Assembly (NCBI GenBank): GCA_002448815.1
Contig: DKAJ01000007.1
Coordinates: forward strand, 1-64,000
Direction: 5' to 3'
Origin: Micavibrio sp. UBA6929
GTDB lineage: Bacteria; Pseudomonadota; Alphaproteobacteria; Micavibrionales; Micavibrionaceae
DNA: 64,000 nt
Below are positions 17,182-26,656 of the stretch, piece by piece. Positions within the stretch are counted from its first letter, which is position 1. Every line of letters begins with the position of its first letter. Below the pieces are notes generated by a model. That model made no database searches. It was not told the origin of the DNA and worked only from the letters and a program-made list of their open reading frames with translations. The position numbers and the translations under genes were made by a program.

Positions 17182-18255
17182 ATGCACACTGCCGTAGAAA
17201 AATTAATCCGCCCTCATTATCGCACCCTGCAAGGGTATGTTTCTGCCGGCATGGAAAGCGACAAAAGCGCGCAAAAAATCTTTCTAAACGCCAATGAAAA
17301 TCCGTACACTTTACCCGGATTAGACGGATTTAATCGCTATCCAGAACCTCAACCAAAGGCGTTGCGCGATGCGTACAGCGCCCTTTACGGCGCGCCCGCA
17401 GATAACATCATCATGACGCGCGGCGCGGATGAGGCCATTGCCGTTCTCACCAAGCTTTTTTGCGAGCCTGAAAAAGATGCAATTTTGATATGCCCGCCAA
17501 CCTTTGGCATGTACAAGGTAAACGCCACCACAATGCCATCTAACACCATCAGCGTTCCGCTGTTAAAACAAGGCGGCAGCTATGCACTTGACGTCGCAGG
17601 CATGAGCGCGCGCATTGATGATGCAAAACTGATTTTTATTTGCTCGCCCAACAATCCAACAGGCACCTCCTTTGCCGCCGATGATATTTTAAACATCATC
17701 CAACAAAGCGAAGGGCGCGCCATGGTCGTTTTAGATGAAACATATATTGAAATGGCCGAAGCCGACAGCTTCGCCAGCATCCTGTGCAATCACCCGAACC
17801 TGATCATATTGCGTACACTTTCCAAATCATACGCTATGGCAGGTATGCGCATGGGCAGCATGCTGTGCGGGGACGCGGACCTTGCCGCGCTGATCCGCAC
17901 AAAAGGTCTGGACGCATATCCCCTGCCCGTGGCAAGCATCGACGCCGCCCTGCACGTTACCAGCCCAGATATCCTGCCGATTGCACGCGCCAATATCGCA
18001 ACGTTGATTGCCGCGCGTAAAACAATGGAAGAAGCCTTGAAACAATCAGACGAGGTTACGCACGTGTATCCATCCGATGCCAATTTCCTTTTGGTTGAGA
18101 TGAAGCGCCCCGATGATTTCCTTAAGGCATGCGCAGCGCAGAATATCATTATCCGCGATTTTTCCTCTAAGCCTGATACGCCCAACTGCATTCGCCTATC
18201 TATCGGCACTGAGGCGCAAAATCAGGCCGTCCTAAATATCCTCGCCAACTTTTAA
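17182..18255 (+). CDS. hisC: Histidinol-phosphate aminotransferase
   Basis: 357 residues of a fold-type I PLP aminotransferase. Family landmarks: NANENPYTLPG at the N-terminus, MTRGADEAIAVLTKLFC, ICSPNNPTGT, VVLDETYIEMAE, and the PLP lysine in LRTLSKSYAMAGMRMG. It converts imidazole-acetol phosphate to histidinol phosphate in histidine synthesis. No other his genes are nearby. It diverges from gyrB across 97 bases; a single DnaA-box-like nonamer (TTATACACA, 17172-17180) sits immediately before its ATG, with no clear ribosome site. Confidence 0.93.
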   Translation: MHTAVEKLIRPHYRTLQGYVSAGMESDKSAQKIFLNANENPYTLPGLDGFNRYPEPQPKALRDAYSALYGAPADNIIMTRGADEAIAVLTKLFCEPEKDAILICPPTFGMYKVNATTMPSNTISVPLLKQGGSYALDVAGMSARIDDAKLIFICSPNNPTGTSFAADDILNIIQQSEGRAMVVLDETYIEMAEADSFASILCNHPNLIILRTLSKSYAMAGMRMGSMLCGDADLAALIRTKGLDAYPLPVASIDAALHVTSPDILPIARANIATLIAARKTMEEALKQSDEVTHVYPSDANFLLVEMKRPDDFLKACAAQNIIIRDFSSKPDTPNCIRLSIGTEAQNQAVLNILANF

Positions 18256-18330
18256 GAAAAGCTTGCCTTTCGGGCGGCGCCATTGTATTTATTTTTTCAT
18301 AATAAAAACAATATTACTTACAGAGGCCGT

Positions 18331-19137
18331 GTGCAAACCCTATCTTGCGATATCAATCATGCCCCGCATGAGCAAAATTTTGATGCCCTTGCCATTCAAG
18401 GCATCACCACGGGCGAGCGCATATCACTGATCAGCGAAACCTTTCAGCAGCGCGCAAACCAGCGCAAACAAAGCGGCATCGACCAGCGCATAGAGCGCGC
18501 ATCTGGCATTTACATCACGCCCAGCATTTACGATCTGATCCACGCAACCGATCCTGATGTGCGCGAGATCGAGGCCACACACGCCGTGCGCGCCACCGCC
18601 AATATCATCAACAGTGCGGCAAACGCCTATACGCTTTACCGTGATCTCATCATACCGAACCACAAAGCTCTCAACCCGCTGCAAGAGCAAGCCCAAGAAG
18701 GCATTGACGCCGCGCGCCGTCACAGCGACGTCTTTAACGCGCAAAGCCACAGCCCCCTTGTCACCGCAGCCTATCAAGATTGCGTTTTATTTACCGCGAT
18801 CATGGCATCCCTGAAAACGCAGCGCGATAACACAGACACCTTCAAAACATCGCAAGGACAAATCAAAAAAGGACAACCCTATTTCCACCAAGACCCTAAC
18901 GACATCACAGGTCTTGGGCAACTGCATGGCGAAGGTGCGCACGGCATTTTAGACATCATTCCCGGTGACAGCCCCCATAAAGTTGAGCGCATGAGCCTCA
19001 ATGAAGCGCGCAAGCACTTCACCCTCAAGCAAGCGAGCGAGGGAAGCATTTCGATTTTCACAAACGAATATTATCACGCCAGCGGCCATGGCGAGCGCAT
19101 CGCTATCGGCGAAATGCACAGACGCCTTACGCCGTAA
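18331..19137 (+). CDS. Hypothetical protein
   Basis: About 268 residues from a GTG at 18331 with GAGG four bases upstream; a TTG at 18283 is the other in-frame candidate, and no ATG exists near the N-terminus. No signal peptide or membrane span is seen. The protein is helical and polar, with an Ile/Arg-rich middle (IDQRIERASGIYITPSIYDLI) and a C-terminal part containing several His (GEGAHGILDIIPGDSPHKVER, YHASGHGERIAIGEMHRR). I do not recognise a family. It overlaps the end of recF by 11 bases in a convergent arrangement. Confidence 0.6.
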   Translation: MQTLSCDINHAPHEQNFDALAIQGITTGERISLISETFQQRANQRKQSGIDQRIERASGIYITPSIYDLIHATDPDVREIEATHAVRATANIINSAANAYTLYRDLIIPNHKALNPLQEQAQEGIDAARRHSDVFNAQSHSPLVTAAYQDCVLFTAIMASLKTQRDNTDTFKTSQGQIKKGQPYFHQDPNDITGLGQLHGEGAHGILDIIPGDSPHKVERMSLNEARKHFTLKQASEGSISIFTNEYYHASGHGERIAIGEMHRRLTP

Positions 19138-20320
19138 CGCACGATTGCGCTTTCACCTGAAGCTTACCTTCATTAACGGTGAAAAATTGCGCCTTGTCCG
19201 CAATCGCGGTAAAGAGATTTTCATCCGTACCCGTCAACCAGACCTGTCCGCCTAATTGTTGCAACAGATCATATAACGCCGCGCGGCGATCTTCATCCAG
19301 ATGCGCAGCAACCTCATCTAACAATAAAATAGGCGGCGCCCCGCGCTCGGCAGCGATTAATTTTGCATGCGCCAGAATAATCCCGATTAGCAGAGCCTTT
19401 TGCTCGCCAGTGGAGCATTGCTCGGCAGGCATATTTTTCGCGGCATAACTAACAAGCAGATCTGTTTTATGCGGCCCTGTTTGCGCACCGCCGACAATCG
19501 CATCACGCGGGCGGGACTGGCGCAGCTGCGCTTTGAACATATCCTCCACATCCAGCGCCGCAGTATGACCCAAGAGTTCTTCCAGCGTGCCGCGAAGCTG
19601 CAATCGCGCACTAGGAAAGGGATTCGCATACGTACGTGCGCGGAGTGACTCGCCTTTTGACCCGTCAGATGACTCGCTACATACAGCCTGAAGGCGCTTT
19701 ATAAAGCTTTGGCGCGCGGCGGCAATCGCGCAGGCGCTGGCAGCCATCTGTGACTCGAGCGAAGAGAGCCATGAATCGTCTGGGGTCACTTGCTTTTCTG
19801 CGGATTCTCTTAAAATGCGGGATCGTTGACCCAGCGCATTTTCGTAACGCGTAACGCGCCCTGCATGGGCAGGATCAAACGCATACACCAGCCGATCAAA
19901 GAACTTTCGGCGCTGCGATGTGCTATCCAAAAACAAACGGTCCATTTGCGGGGTAAGCCATACACACGCTATATAATCTGCCAGCGCATTTTGACCGCGC
20001 ACTGTTTGGCCGTCGATGCGAATGGCGCGTTTGCCCGAGGCCATATCAAGGCCGGTTCCTAAGCGCACTTCGCCAAATTCTTGCTGCGCAACGCCTGAAA
20101 CGCCCCAACCATCTTGTACGCCGCTTTTTTGGATATCTTCATTTTTCGCGCCGCGCATGCCGCGCCCTGGCGCCAGAAGGGATACGGCCTCCAGCACATT
20201 GGTTTTACCCGCGCCGTTTGGGCCGTGCAATACAATCAAACCTGAACCAAGATTATCCAAGCGCACCCGATCGTAGGAGCGAAAATGACTGAGCGTTAAT
20301 GTAGAAAGATAGCCTGACAT
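19127..20320 (-). CDS. recF: DNA replication and repair protein RecF
   Basis: 397 residues from the ATG before SGYLSTLTLSHFRSY, the usual RecF N-terminus; an upstream TTG at 20350 would add 10 residues. SMC-like ATPase: Walker A GPNGAGKTNVLEAV, signature STGEQKALLIGIILAHA, Walker B PILLLDEVAAHLDEDRR. RecF loads RecA at single-strand gaps with RecO and RecR. It follows dnaN in the same direction, but a terminator-like hairpin lies between them. Confidence 0.95.
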   Translation of the reverse strand: MSGYLSTLTLSHFRSYDRVRLDNLGSGLIVLHGPNGAGKTNVLEAVSLLAPGRGMRGAKNEDIQKSGVQDGWGVSGVAQQEFGEVRLGTGLDMASGKRAIRIDGQTVRGQNALADYIACVWLTPQMDRLFLDSTSQRRKFFDRLVYAFDPAHAGRVTRYENALGQRSRILRESAEKQVTPDDSWLSSLESQMAASACAIAAARQSFIKRLQAVCSESSDGSKGESLRARTYANPFPSARLQLRGTLEELLGHTAALDVEDMFKAQLRQSRPRDAIVGGAQTGPHKTDLLVSYAAKNMPAEQCSTGEQKALLIGIILAHAKLIAAERGAPPILLLDEVAAHLDEDRRAALYDLLQQLGGQVWLTGTDENLFTAIADKAQFFTVNEGKLQVKAQSCVTA

Positions 20321-20362
20321 TGCTTTGGGCTTATGCACCTTCCGGGTCAATTATATTCCTAT

Positions 20363-20406
20363 AAAAAACGACCTTTTCGGGCATACATACACCGCGCAAA
20401 GGTCGC
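20363..20406 (-). terminator. Terminator-like hairpin between dnaN and recF
   Basis: CGACCTTT (20369-20376) pairs with AAAGGTCG (20398-20405) around a 21-base loop. Read on the - strand the stem is followed by CGTTTTTTAT, so it would stop or attenuate transcription from dnaN into recF. Confidence 0.65.
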
Positions 20407-20431
20407 TCTCAGACTTAATTAGCGCTGACAA

Positions 20432-21547
20432 TTAAACGCGCAGCGGCATCAACACGTACAGTGATGACGGGTCGCCATTATCCTGAATAATTGTTGGCGC
20501 CGCCGGATTTGCCAGCGTCAAACGGCATCCCTCGCCGCTGATCTGACTTGTGATGTCCAGCAAGTATTTCGCGTTAAAGCCAATTTCAATGTCTGTTTCG
20601 CCATTGATTTCCACTTCTTCAGTTGCGCTTCCTGCCTCGGCAGAGCTAGCAGACAATGTCATAACCTTGCCGTTCAAGGCAATTTTCACTGCGCGGCTTT
20701 TACCATCAGAAATTGTTGAAACGCGATCAATCGCACTTGAGAAGACCTTAGGATCAACTTCAACGATTTTGTCGTTACCTTCTGGGATAACGCGCTGATA
20801 ATCAGGGAATGTCCCGTCAATAAGCTTTGACGTTAGAACAACATGATCAAACGAGAAACGTACTTTTGTTTCAGACAGATCAATTTGAATCGTATCCGCA
20901 GCTTCGTCGATGAGCTTACGCAGCTCGCCGATACATTTACGCGGAACAATCACGCCTTCCAAGCCTTCTGCGCCTGATGGCAATGGCATATCAAACAACG
21001 CCAAACGGTGACCATCTGTTGCAACGGCGCGCAAAACGGCAACGCCGTCTTTTTCCGAGGCGTGCAAGTAAATGCCGTTTAGGTAATAACGCGTTTCTTC
21101 GGTCGACATTGCAAAGCGCGTACGATCAATCAAATCGCGCAGAGAACCCGCAGGCAATGACAAAGAGATTGGCATATCGCTTGCGCCGATCTCTGGGAAG
21201 TCACCCGCCGACAAGCAGCTGAGCTTAAATTGTGAACGACCAGCCTTCACAGTCATCTGCGTTCCTTCGGCATTCACGACAAGCTCTACGGTCGAATCGT
21301 TTGGCAATTTGCGAACAATGTCATGCAATGTATGCGCAGGCACCGTTGTACCGCCTTCTTCACTGACAGTTGCGGCAACCGATTCGTTGATCTCAAGATC
21401 CATATCCGTTGTCGTCAGCGCAAGCGATCCTTCTGATGCCGTCATGCGGACATTCGACAGGATCGGAATAGTATTACGGCGCTCAACAACGCTTTGTACG
21501 TGGCTTAATGATCTTAATAGGGCTTCTCGTTCAATCGAAAGCTTCAT
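20432..21547 (-). CDS. dnaN: DNA polymerase III sliding clamp (beta subunit)
   Basis: 371 residues from the ATG before KLSIEREALLRSLSHVQ, the canonical DnaN start; the upstream in-frame extension to 21643 is not conserved in character and is left out. Landmarks: VVERRNTIPILSNV, YYLNGIYLH, VATDGHRLAL, FPDYQRVIP and the C-terminal YVLMPLRV. The ring-shaped dimer holds polymerase III on DNA. dnaA is far away (50845), so the classical dnaA-dnaN pair is split in this genome. Confidence 0.97.
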   Translation of the reverse strand: MKLSIEREALLRSLSHVQSVVERRNTIPILSNVRMTASEGSLALTTTDMDLEINESVAATVSEEGGTTVPAHTLHDIVRKLPNDSTVELVVNAEGTQMTVKAGRSQFKLSCLSAGDFPEIGASDMPISLSLPAGSLRDLIDRTRFAMSTEETRYYLNGIYLHASEKDGVAVLRAVATDGHRLALFDMPLPSGAEGLEGVIVPRKCIGELRKLIDEAADTIQIDLSETKVRFSFDHVVLTSKLIDGTFPDYQRVIPEGNDKIVEVDPKVFSSAIDRVSTISDGKSRAVKIALNGKVMTLSASSAEAGSATEEVEINGETDIEIGFNAKYLLDITSQISGEGCRLTLANPAAPTIIQDNGDPSSLYVLMPLRV

Positions 21548-21653
21548 AGCGATAATTCCATATTTATTTGTTAGAGAATCGAAACTAGCAAAACCATAAA
21601 CATTGGGGAAGCCCTGAATCGCGCTTTGACTTAACTTAATCACGAAAAATTAC

Positions 21654-21681
21654 TTGACATAATAATTAATATGTTTACATT
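21654..21681 (+). promoter_or_regulatory. Putative sigma70-type promoter of the small gene at 21749
   Basis: TTGACA (21654-21659), 16-base AT-rich spacer, TACATT (21676-21681). It lies in the divergent region between dnaN and the small + strand gene, 68 bases before its ATG. Confidence 0.5.
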
Positions 21682-21748
21682 TGTTTCAAATTTTAGAAAA
21701 TAAAGCTTTCAGCAGCGCCGCGAGGCACAAGCGGAAGGAGAGAGAAAA

Positions 21749-22081
21749 ATGAGCAAGACAGTATCCATCGAAATCGGCAAAGCAAAGAAATGGCAGGACA
21801 TTGCCAAGGAAAACAACCAAAGCCGCGTTGGAAAGAAACTAGGCCTTGGCAATCGTGAACATAACATCGAGCCAATCACTTATGATAACAATCGAATCTC
21901 GACTTCTGATGCTGATCGTCAACTGGCATCACGCAGTACACTGGACGATATTATGGATGAACGCCCGCCTGTTTGGGAATCGCGCACGGATTCATTTTTA
22001 ATCGTACAAGACGAGCGCCGCCAACGCGCCAGCCGTCGCGCCAGTCATTTTCGTTTATTCAAAAAATCACTGATGCACTGA
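21749..22081 (+). CDS. Small basic hypothetical protein
   Basis: 110 residues, very polar and basic, with no signal peptide or membrane span. A strong ribosome site (GGAAGGAGAG) lies 8 bases before the ATG, and a promoter-like TTGACA/TACATT pair is upstream, so this is a real gene. The middle has STSDADRQLASRSTLDDIMDERPPVW; the end is Arg-rich (DERRQRASRRASHFRLFKKS). I know no family. Its 3' end overlaps the end of bioA by 37 bases in convergent orientation. Confidence 0.65.
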   Translation: MSKTVSIEIGKAKKWQDIAKENNQSRVGKKLGLGNREHNIEPITYDNNRISTSDADRQLASRSTLDDIMDERPPVWESRTDSFLIVQDERRQRASRRASHFRLFKKSLMH

Positions 22082-23307
22082 TAAATGTCAGACAAATCTT
22101 CGGCGCTGATGCTATAGGGCGGCAAGATATAAATAACCGAGCCAAGAGCGCGCATCAAAATACCGCGCGCCATGGCATAATCATAAAATTCCTGACCGAT
22201 ATTCGCCAGATAACCACTGGCATCATCCACCTTACAATGCAGCGCAAGGATCGTCCCGCACTGGGTGACCTTTTCAACATTTGGCAGGTTTTGTAGCATT
22301 TCTGTCGCCGCGCGGTGATGATCGGCAATCGCGTTAATACGGCCAAAGACATCTTCCTCATCCCATATTTTCAAGGACGCATACGCCGCCGCGCACGCCA
22401 TCGGATTACCTGTAAAGGAACTGGAGTGATAAAACATTTTGGCGCGGTCTTCATGATAAAACGCATCATAGATGTCTTGTGTGGCCAGCGTAATACCCAT
22501 CGGCAAAAAGCCACCAGTTAACCCTTTCGACACCGCCATTAAATCTGGCGCAACGCCAGCCTGATCGCAGGCAAAGAAACTGCCCGTACGGCCAAAGCCG
22601 GTCATCACCTCATCCGCGATCAACAGCGCGCCGCGCGCCTGACACGCATCACACATCGCCTTAAGCATTTCGGGCGCGTACATGCGCATCCCGCCGGCGC
22701 CTTGGACAAGGGGCTCGAAAATAAAGGCGGCAACATCATCGCCATGCTGCGCCAGCACATCATCCAGCGCGCTCAGCGCCTCGTCCTCCGCCCCAGGTAG
22801 CGGCACAGGCACATGGATCACATCAAACAAATAGGGCTCATACACTTTATTAAACACGCAGCGCTCGCCCGCGGCCATCGTGCCGAATGTATCGCCATGA
22901 TACGCCCCTTCCAGCGCAATAATTTTCTGGCGCTTTTCACCGCGATGATGCCAATAGCCCACCGCCATTTTCAGCGCAACCTCAACCGCGGTCGAACCAC
23001 TGTCCGAGAAAAAGCTGTATTTATGATGATCGCCTGCGCGCGCCAGTAGTGCCTTGCTCACGCGCTGCGCGGGGTCGTGCGTAAAGCCTGCGAAAATGAC
23101 TTGATCTAATGTTTGGGCTTGCTCTTGCACGGCGGCAACAATTTTCGGATGACAATGACCGTGCGTAATCACCCACCATGAGGAAATCGCATCGATAATG
23201 CGGCTGCCGTCAGGGCGGTAAAGATATGCGCCCTGCGATTTGGCGACATTAATCTCTTGCTTGCCGAGGCCGTGCTGCGTAAATGGATGCCAGATTGAGC
23301 TTTGCAT
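22045..23307 (-). CDS. bioA: Adenosylmethionine-8-amino-7-oxononanoate aminotransferase
   Basis: 420 residues of the class III PLP aminotransferase family. Landmarks: WHPFTQHG at the N-terminus, ISSWWVITHGH, FSDSGSTAVEVALKMAVGYW, ALEGAYHGDTFGTMAAGE, LLIADEVMTGFGRTG, and the PLP lysine in MAVSKGLTGGFLPMGITL. It makes 7,8-diaminopelargonate from KAPA using S-adenosylmethionine. It is the last gene of the operon bioB-bioF-bioD-bioA, 54 bases after bioD. Confidence 0.96.
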   Translation of the reverse strand: MQSSIWHPFTQHGLGKQEINVAKSQGAYLYRPDGSRIIDAISSWWVITHGHCHPKIVAAVQEQAQTLDQVIFAGFTHDPAQRVSKALLARAGDHHKYSFFSDSGSTAVEVALKMAVGYWHHRGEKRQKIIALEGAYHGDTFGTMAAGERCVFNKVYEPYLFDVIHVPVPLPGAEDEALSALDDVLAQHGDDVAAFIFEPLVQGAGGMRMYAPEMLKAMCDACQARGALLIADEVMTGFGRTGSFFACDQAGVAPDLMAVSKGLTGGFLPMGITLATQDIYDAFYHEDRAKMFYHSSSFTGNPMACAAAYASLKIWDEEDVFGRINAIADHHRAATEMLQNLPNVEKVTQCGTILALHCKVDDASGYLANIGQEFYDYAMARGILMRALGSVIYILPPYSISAEDLSDIYQCISDFLNKRK

Positions 23308-23361
23308 GAGAAATTCTCCTTATCTGTCTGTGTTCAAGGCTATCGCGCGGGGCGCTTGTAA

Positions 23362-24000
23362 CTAGACGAAATCATGAATGTCAAAATTCTTTTGGAAGGC
23401 TGCGCTCAGGCTTTGGGCGTTAACCTCCTCCAGTTGAGGGAGCCAGCCTAATACCTTTTCGCCAGAAAGCTGCGCGATTGTCGCGATATTATCAGGGTTA
23501 CCCTCGCCGATGAACACCAAACCATGAACGGGGATTTTACGGCTCCACAGCGCCTCGAGCGATAGTAGCGTATGGTTAATCGTGCCTAGGCCAGCGCGCG
23601 CGCACAAAATCACCGGCAGATCCCAGCGCTTAAACTGGTTCACAAATAAGGCCTTACGCGTTAAAGGCACCATTAAACCGCCCGCGCCTTCGACCAGTAA
23701 CCCGCCTTCTGTTTCAGGTAAATTGAGGCGATCAAGATCAATCTCAACGCCGTCAATTTCGGCGGATTTATGCGGCGATAAAGGCTCGCTCAGGACGTAG
23801 GCTTCTTCTAGAAATATTTCATCCCCTAGGCCAGAAAGCTTTTGCACCGTGCGGGTATCAACCATACCGTCCAGCCCTGATTGCACAGGTTTCCAGTATG
23901 ACGTGGCGTGCCCTGCCTTATTCATCGCCTGAAGCAACGCCGCACTAAAGGTGGTCTTGCCGATTTCTGTATCCGTGCCAGTGATGATAAATTTACGCAT
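23362..24000 (-). CDS. bioD: Dethiobiotin synthetase
   Basis: 212 residues from the ATG before RKFIITGTDTEIGKTT, which holds the P-loop; the longer frame to 24060 adds residues not typical of the family. VEGAGGLMVPL is the second signature. It closes the ureido ring of dethiobiotin with CO2 and ATP. This start overlaps the end of bioF by 8 bases, showing translational coupling. Confidence 0.95.
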   Translation of the reverse strand: MRKFIITGTDTEIGKTTFSAALLQAMNKAGHATSYWKPVQSGLDGMVDTRTVQKLSGLGDEIFLEEAYVLSEPLSPHKSAEIDGVEIDLDRLNLPETEGGLLVEGAGGLMVPLTRKALFVNQFKRWDLPVILCARAGLGTINHTLLSLEALWSRKIPVHGLVFIGEGNPDNIATIAQLSGEKVLGWLPQLEEVNAQSLSAAFQKNFDIHDFV

Positions 24001-25189
24001 TGATAATGTCCTTATACGTTTGAATAAAGCCCTCAAGATCAGCGCGTGATAGCGCCGCACTCAGCGACAGGCGCAATCTTGCCGTTCCTTCGGGCACGGT
24101 TGGCGGCCTGATGGCACGAATGTCATAGCCGCGCTCTTGCAAGCGCGAAGCCAGATCAACGGCGGCTTTGTCCTCGCCCACGATCAAGGGCACAATATGC
24201 GACCCCGATCCGCCAAGCGCGGCCTGCACCTGATCGCAACGCTGTTGCAAAGCGCTGCGCATTTGATCGCCCTGCGGCGAAATCATAAGCTCAAGCGCGG
24301 CCTGCACCAAGGCGGCCTGTACAGGCAGTGGCGCGGTCGAGTAAATAAATGGACGCGCCGCATTGACCATATAGTTAACTATATCGCGGCGCGCACATAT
24401 CAAGGCACCCGCAACGCCCAAAGCCTTACCGCACGTATGCAAAGTAATGATACGATCATAATCGCTTGCCTTTGCCTTGGCGTAAGCGGCGCCGCGCCCA
24501 TCCGCGCCCAAAATGCCAGTGGCGTGCGCTTCATCGACAATCATCATTGCGCCGTAACGCGCAGCTAGATCAATCATCTCATCCAGCGGCGCGCAATCAC
24601 CATCCATGGAATACACCGATTCAATCAATACCCAGATCTCTCCATCCGCGCGGCGATCTTGCGCAGCCTGTTTGAGCGCAGTTTCAAACGCAGCAAGGTC
24701 ATTATGCGCCGCGCGCACAGATTTAGCCTTGGACGCGGCAATACCGTCACGCATGCTGGCGTGGACATGCTCATCATAGATAATTGTGTCATGGCGCCCC
24801 ATCAGCGTTGTGATCAGGGCATAATTTGCAAGAAATCCGTTTGCGAGATAAAGCGCCGCAGGCGCGCCAAAGATATCGGCGGCCAAGCGTTCTAGCGCAT
24901 CGTGCGCGCCTTGATGCCCCCGTAAAAGACGCGATCCTGCCGCGCCGACTGGCACATCAGTGTCCTCGGACAAAAAGCGCACAGCGCATGCACGTAAATC
25001 AGGATGATGGGCAAAACCCAAATAATCATTTGAAGTCAGATCAAGACCAGCGGGCAGATTTAAACTGCGCAAGCGCCCCTGATCAGCCAAGCGATCAAGC
25101 GCACCTGCAAAACGCCGAGACACCGCCGGTTTATGCGGCTGAGGCTTCTTGCTGGGCATTGGCACAGCCACATCCTCCCTCGCGTCCAC
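23993..25189 (-). CDS. bioF: 8-amino-7-oxononanoate synthase
   Basis: 398 residues, alpha-oxoamine synthase family. Landmarks: LDLTSNDYLGFA, GSRLLRGHQGAHDALE, YLANGFLANYALI, MIVDEAHATGILG, and the PLP lysine in TLHTCGKALGVAGA. It condenses pimeloyl-ACP or pimeloyl-CoA with alanine. The start is uncertain: the first Met (25189) overlaps bioB by 59 bases, and the Met at 25159 would shorten this to 29. No bioC or bioH is present in the operon, so pimeloyl synthesis genes must lie elsewhere. Confidence 0.94.
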   Translation of the reverse strand: MDAREDVAVPMPSKKPQPHKPAVSRRFAGALDRLADQGRLRSLNLPAGLDLTSNDYLGFAHHPDLRACAVRFLSEDTDVPVGAAGSRLLRGHQGAHDALERLAADIFGAPAALYLANGFLANYALITTLMGRHDTIIYDEHVHASMRDGIAASKAKSVRAAHNDLAAFETALKQAAQDRRADGEIWVLIESVYSMDGDCAPLDEMIDLAARYGAMMIVDEAHATGILGADGRGAAYAKAKASDYDRIITLHTCGKALGVAGALICARRDIVNYMVNAARPFIYSTAPLPVQAALVQAALELMISPQGDQMRSALQQRCDQVQAALGGSGSHIVPLIVGEDKAAVDLASRLQERGYDIRAIRPPTVPEGTARLRLSLSAALSRADLEGFIQTYKDIINA

Positions 25190-26171
25190 ATCCGCCGCCC
25201 TGTTGCGTTACAGGGCCGTCTTTATATGGCGCGCGCGGTTTCAAGCCAAGCTTCTCAAGCAGCGCATGGTCGAAATCTTTTTCAGGGTTGGCCGTTGTTA
25301 GCAATTTCTCGCCCGTGAAGATCGCATTCGCACCTGCCATAAAGGCCAAGGCTTGCGCTTCTTTCGAGATTTCCAAACGTCCAGCCGACAAACGCACCAT
25401 CGCCTTTGGCATCAAAATGCGCGCAACTGCGATGCAGCGGATCCATTCAAAAATGTCTAAACGCTCGACATTCTCAAGCGGCGTTCCCTTTACAGGCACC
25501 AACATGTTAATGGGCACTGATTCAGGTTGAGGGTCTAGATTCGCCAGTGTTGTCATCAATGAAATGCGGTCATCTTCGCTTTCGCCCATGCCAAGGATAC
25601 CGCCGCAACATGCAGAAATGCCTGCCTTCGCAACATTTTCCAATGTTTCAAGGCGCTCTTCATAGCTGCGCGTTGTGATGATGTTATCGTAATATTCTTC
25701 GGACGTATCCAAATTGTGGTTATAGGCGCTAAGTCCTGCTTCTTTTAAGCGTTTTGCCTGATCGTATGTCAGCATACCAAGGGTTACGCACGCCTCCATC
25801 CCCATGTCAGACACGCCCTTGACCATATCGCATACACGATCGAAAGCCTTACCTTCCAGTACGCGCGGCCATGCGGCGCCCATACAAAAACGCGTAGAGC
25901 CTGCCTCTTTAGCAGCCTTCGCCTGCGCGAGAACCTGGTCGGTTTTCATGAGGATTTCTTTTTCCAAATCCGCATTGTTATGAATGGATTGCGAACAATA
26001 TTTGCAATCTTCTGTACAGCCACCCGTTTTGATCGAGAGCAATGTACACATTTGAATTTCCTGAGGATCGTGATTTTCACGATGCACTGTTGATGCCTCA
26101 TATACCAGATCCATAAACGGTTTATGGTATAGGGCTGCGACGTCGTCTTTTGTATAAGTTTTATTTTGCAT
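25131..26171 (-). CDS. bioB: Biotin synthase
   Basis: 346 residues from the ATG before QNKTYTKDDV; a TTG at 26207 would add 12. Radical-SAM enzyme with the iron-sulfur motif CTEDCKYCS, plus RFCMGAAWR-like (RFCMGAAWPRV), YNHNLDTSEEYY and GGILGMGE. It inserts sulfur into dethiobiotin. The C-terminus has an added Gly/Cys-rich tail (GGGCGREGGCGCANAQ). It is the first gene of the biotin operon, with zur immediately upstream (42 bases). Confidence 0.96.
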   Translation of the reverse strand: MQNKTYTKDDVAALYHKPFMDLVYEASTVHRENHDPQEIQMCTLLSIKTGGCTEDCKYCSQSIHNNADLEKEILMKTDQVLAQAKAAKEAGSTRFCMGAAWPRVLEGKAFDRVCDMVKGVSDMGMEACVTLGMLTYDQAKRLKEAGLSAYNHNLDTSEEYYDNIITTRSYEERLETLENVAKAGISACCGGILGMGESEDDRISLMTTLANLDPQPESVPINMLVPVKGTPLENVERLDIFEWIRCIAVARILMPKAMVRLSAGRLEISKEAQALAFMAGANAIFTGEKLLTTANPEKDFDHALLEKLGLKPRAPYKDGPVTQQGGGCGREGGCGCANAQQEASAA

Positions 26172-26213
26172 AGAAGGCAAAATAGTCACCTTGCATGCGC
26201 GAGTCAAAAGATA

Positions 26214-26654
26214 TTATCGTCCGCCCGAGCAATTCGCACATAAACCATGAATTTCGGCATTCCAGAACTTCATGCTAAACCCCTTATCCTGCATGGCTTT
26301 GGCAAGTGCTGGCGGCACCGAACACAGATGAATTTCCTGCACATCTTTGCACAGCTCGCACACTAAATATTGTGACCCGCTATGGCTGTGCCCCGCTGAA
26401 CAGGCGGTATAGGCGTTTAAGCTTTCGATTCGGTGAACGAAACCGTGTTCTTGCCAAAATTCAATCGCGCGGTACGCGGTTGGCGGTTTGGGGTTATCAA
26501 TATATGCGCCAAGCTCTTGCAAAATTTCATACGCGCCCAAAGGCTTGTCCGCATCCAGCAAAATTTGCAAAACATGCTGGCGTGGCTCGGTCAGGCGCAA
26601 ACCATGATCCGCGCAGTATTTTTCAGATTCCGTTAAAAGCTCTTTGATTGTCAT
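26214..26654 (-). CDS. zur: Fur-family regulator, Zur-like
   Basis: 146 residues. The winged helix shows LTEPRQHVLQILLDADKPLGAYEIL and KPPTAYRAIEFWQEHGFVHRIESLNAY, which match the Zur branch more closely than Fur. The dimerisation domain has the structural zinc Cys pairs (CELC and CANC) and a His-rich stretch (SAGHSHSG). Zur represses zinc-uptake genes when zinc is present. A half-palindrome like the operator at 27166 overlaps its own start region. The short distance to bioB suggests the biotin operon may be read through from this promoter. Confidence 0.82.
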   Translation of the reverse strand: MTIKELLTESEKYCADHGLRLTEPRQHVLQILLDADKPLGAYEILQELGAYIDNPKPPTAYRAIEFWQEHGFVHRIESLNAYTACSAGHSHSGSQYLVCELCKDVQEIHLCSVPPALAKAMQDKGFSMKFWNAEIHGLCANCSGGR

Positions 26655-26656
26655 GC

